This document shows, one piece after another, positions 62,018-64,000 of a stretch of 64,000 nt of DNA. Within the stretch, counting starts at the first letter, position 1; each line of letters opens with the position of its first letter. Origin of the DNA: Fallopia convolvulus (lineage: Eukaryota; Streptophyta; Magnoliopsida; Caryophyllales; Polygonaceae); contig OZ024735.1 in assembly GCA_964016875.1 (NCBI GenBank), positions 191,001 through 255,000 on the forward strand. The letters run 5' to 3'. A model generated the notes under the pieces. That model searched no databases, was not told the DNA's origin, and saw only the letters and a program-made list of their open reading frames with translations. Both the position numbers and the translations under genes were made by a program.

Positions 62018-64000
62018 ATGACGTCATCCAGAAATGACGAAGTGATGGAACAGGTTGGAAATTCTTGTGGAAAGACCCAAAGTTGACGGACGGAAAGTTT
62101 GAAAGATGGAGACAAAGATTCGAGTGCTGGATCGCAAGTCAAAACTTTCAGTGCTGGACTGTTATCACCTATGGTGACTTCAAAATCGGCGCCTCCAAAA
62201 TCGGCAAATATAGTGAGTGGAGCCCAGACGATTGGAAGAAGATGGAAACCAATGCTCAGGCAAAGGTCTATCTTCAATGCGCTCTGTGTGAACAGGACGC
62301 TACCAGGATCGGGAACTACAAGACTGCGAAGGAGATGTGGGAAGCCCTTGAGAAAATCCACATTGGATCTGCTGACATGAAGGCGGATCACCAAATGGAT
62401 ATCAAGCGAGAGTTCTATACCTTCACCATGAATGAAGAAGAGTCCATAAAGAGCTACTCGTTCCGTTTTGGTCAAATCTGTACCAAGATGGAACAACTTG
62501 GGATCACGGACGCTGAAATTTCTGACAGCATGAAAGTCCAAGTGATCATCGATGGACTCACAGGAGAATGGAACTTCGATAGGACTTCATTCAAGGAGAA
62601 TCCCTTCAACAAGGGACTCCCTATGAGTAAAATCTTCGGGAAACTGAAGAAATATGAAGTCCGGCGCGAAAAGGATAAAAGCATCAAGGATCGCAGCATC
62701 GCTCTCCGATTTGAAGCCGAGAAGAGAAGAGAAAGGAGTCCAAAGGAAAGCGTCCTCTCAAGCTCAGAAGATGAGGACGAGGACGATGAGTTGGCTCTAA
62801 TGACAAAAGCTTTCCGAAAGTTTTACAAGAAGGGAAAATTCCAAAAGAATTATTCCAAGGAGAAAGGTTCAAACAGCAAATCTTCAGACCAAGACCTGAA
62901 GGACATTACTTGTTACAACTATAACAGGAAAGGACACTTCACCAAGAATTGCTCTGCCCCTCAGAAGGACGACAAAGGCAAAAGAAAGGGCAAGGTGTAC
63001 ATTGCTACATGGGACGACATAGAGGACGATCCAGAAGGCTGGGCGTCCCCTGAGTCGTGCTTTATGGCAATAGGTGAAGGATCCTTGAGTAACACCCCAA
63101 GGTTGGACGACCCGGATCTAGCCTCCCTTTAGATGGAAGAACATGTATTCGATCTATCTCTTTTTGATGAAATCAAGAAATATGAGAAACCTGCGCTAGT
63201 TAAGTTCTTAACTAGAGTTCTTAAAGATAATATCAAACTTCAAGAGCATATTGATGAACTTGAAGAGGAGATAAAACAGAGAGAGTCCTTACCCTTAGAT
63301 TCTTCTGAAATCCCGCCATTAGGAGTCCCTGAAGGTCCATGTAAGGACTGTGAAAAGCTCAGTGCAGATCTAAAGCATGCAAACGAAAAGAGTGTTAGGC
63401 TAAGGAGTGAAAACATGAAGCTATTTAAGGAAGCCAAAGAATTAGAAGTCAAGCTTAGCAAGAATCCCTTAGTTTTTCTTCCACAAGGATTTAAGGACGC
63501 TAGTACTTCCAATTCCATGCCCATAGATCTCAAAGCTTGCGCCCCATCAAAGCTGATGTTAGCTGAACAAAAAATCGAGTACTTGGAAGCTAAAATTGAG
63601 GCTCTAGTAAATACTGAATCAGATGTTGAGGGCAAGCCTTTCTATGCTAATTCCCAAGCTCAAAAGATTTTCAAAAACACTTGCAAGGGGGAAGGATCAA
63701 AAGTCATTGACCCCGAAGCAATGAGGAAAAGGCATATTGTGAAGGCAAATCCTAAGTACATCACGTTTGATTATTTCACTATATGCTTCAATTGCAATGG
63801 AAACGGACATACCAAAGCAAATTGTCCGAGTCCACGCAAGAAGTACTCTCAGTACGCTAACCAATCAAAGCCTTCCAAACGTAAGAACGGCCGTCGTAAC
63901 AATGGTAGAAACCGTTCTGGTAACTATCATAAGGACGCCAATGCACATTATGATAGTCACCAGAACAACCACTACCATAGGAACGATGGACGGAATTACC
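62018..64000 (+). pseudogene. gag: Copia-4 gag, frameshift and stop, cut by window end
   Basis: ATG 62018-62020 starts MTSSRNDEVMEQVGN as in Copia-1. A one-base loss near 62073 shifts the frame; the main frame is 62065-63132. TAG 63130-63132 stands for the CAG (Gln) of Copia-1, and about 30 codons before it are missing. The first zinc knuckle reads CYNYNRKGHFTKNC, with the second Cys changed to Tyr; the second knuckle CFNCNGNGHTKANC (about 63786) is intact. The same frame continues to the window end. Confidence 0.9.

Larger units (their letters stand above)
61741..64000 (+). mobile_element. Copia-4: Copia-1-family element, 5'-truncated LTR, runs off the window
   Basis: It begins in the middle of an LTR at CAAAGCAAATACAAG and continues through primer site and gag to the window end. 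It is highly similar to 141-2500 of Copia-1. Confidence 0.95.

Overview
The window is plant nuclear DNA, almost certainly from a flowering plant and probably a eudicot. The evidence is SIRE-type Ty1/copia and tRNA-Asp-primed (Athila/Tat-like) Ty3/gypsy retrotransposons, a CACTA end, a Stowaway MITE and one intron-rich nucleosome assembly protein gene. I see no bacterial, organellar or viral gene. Most of the 64 kb is a multi-layer nest of LTR retrotransposons. I name the elements Copia-1 to Copia-4 and Gypsy-A to Gypsy-F for this window only.

Layout. 1-19579: Copia-1, a SIRE-like element on the + strand (5' LTR cut by the window edge, gag, pol with two stops, an accessory ORF here called ORF3, 3' LTR). 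Gypsy-A (8493-17600, - strand, 5-bp target duplication GCAAG) sits inside its ORF3. 19580-24187: an unidentified segment, a gag relic (Gypsy-F, - strand) broken by the LTR and gag start of Gypsy-C (+), then a 3' fragment of Copia-2 carrying ORF3. 24188-31248: Copia-3, an LTR / gag / ORF3 / LTR unit with no pol, followed directly by a second primer site and truncated gag (Copia-3b). 31249-34216: AT-rich DNA. 34217-38352: the only likely host gene, a NAP1-like histone chaperone with 11 exons whose introns hold transposon debris. 38353-43702: LINE relic, minisatellite, and Gypsy-D (-), where one LTR has internal sequence on both sides. 43703-58946: Gypsy-B (-), pol-less, split by the nearly complete Gypsy-E (48615-56783, +, target duplication GAGGA). 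58947-61740: a CACTA end, a 48-bp perfect palindrome, AT-rich DNA and a solo LTR of the Copia-1 family (60159-61312, target duplication AAATA). 61741-64000: Copia-4, a second Copia-1-family element running off the right edge.

Only Copia-1 and Gypsy-E retain recognisable pol domains, and both carry frame defects. Gypsy-A, Gypsy-B, Gypsy-D and Copia-3 keep all or part of gag (with protease, or with ORF3) but show no reverse transcriptase or integrase, so they would depend on enzymes supplied in trans.

The most striking signal is a set of short CpG-containing motifs dispersed through each element. In the LTRs of the three tRNA-Asp-type families they form blocks at matching places: one about 50-65 bp upstream of the TATA box and one about 150-270 bp before the LTR end. 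The motif differs between Gypsy-A (TCGGGCCCGA type) and Gypsy-B/C (TTCGGGATCGA type). Copia-1 is strewn with GGACG, Copia-3 with GTCGNCGAC, and Gypsy-E with GGCGC. Together with the pol-independent ORF3 in the copia elements, this pattern would fit element-specific DNA- or RNA-binding systems. That function is inference; the motifs and their positions are seen directly. All counts and identities were made by eye.
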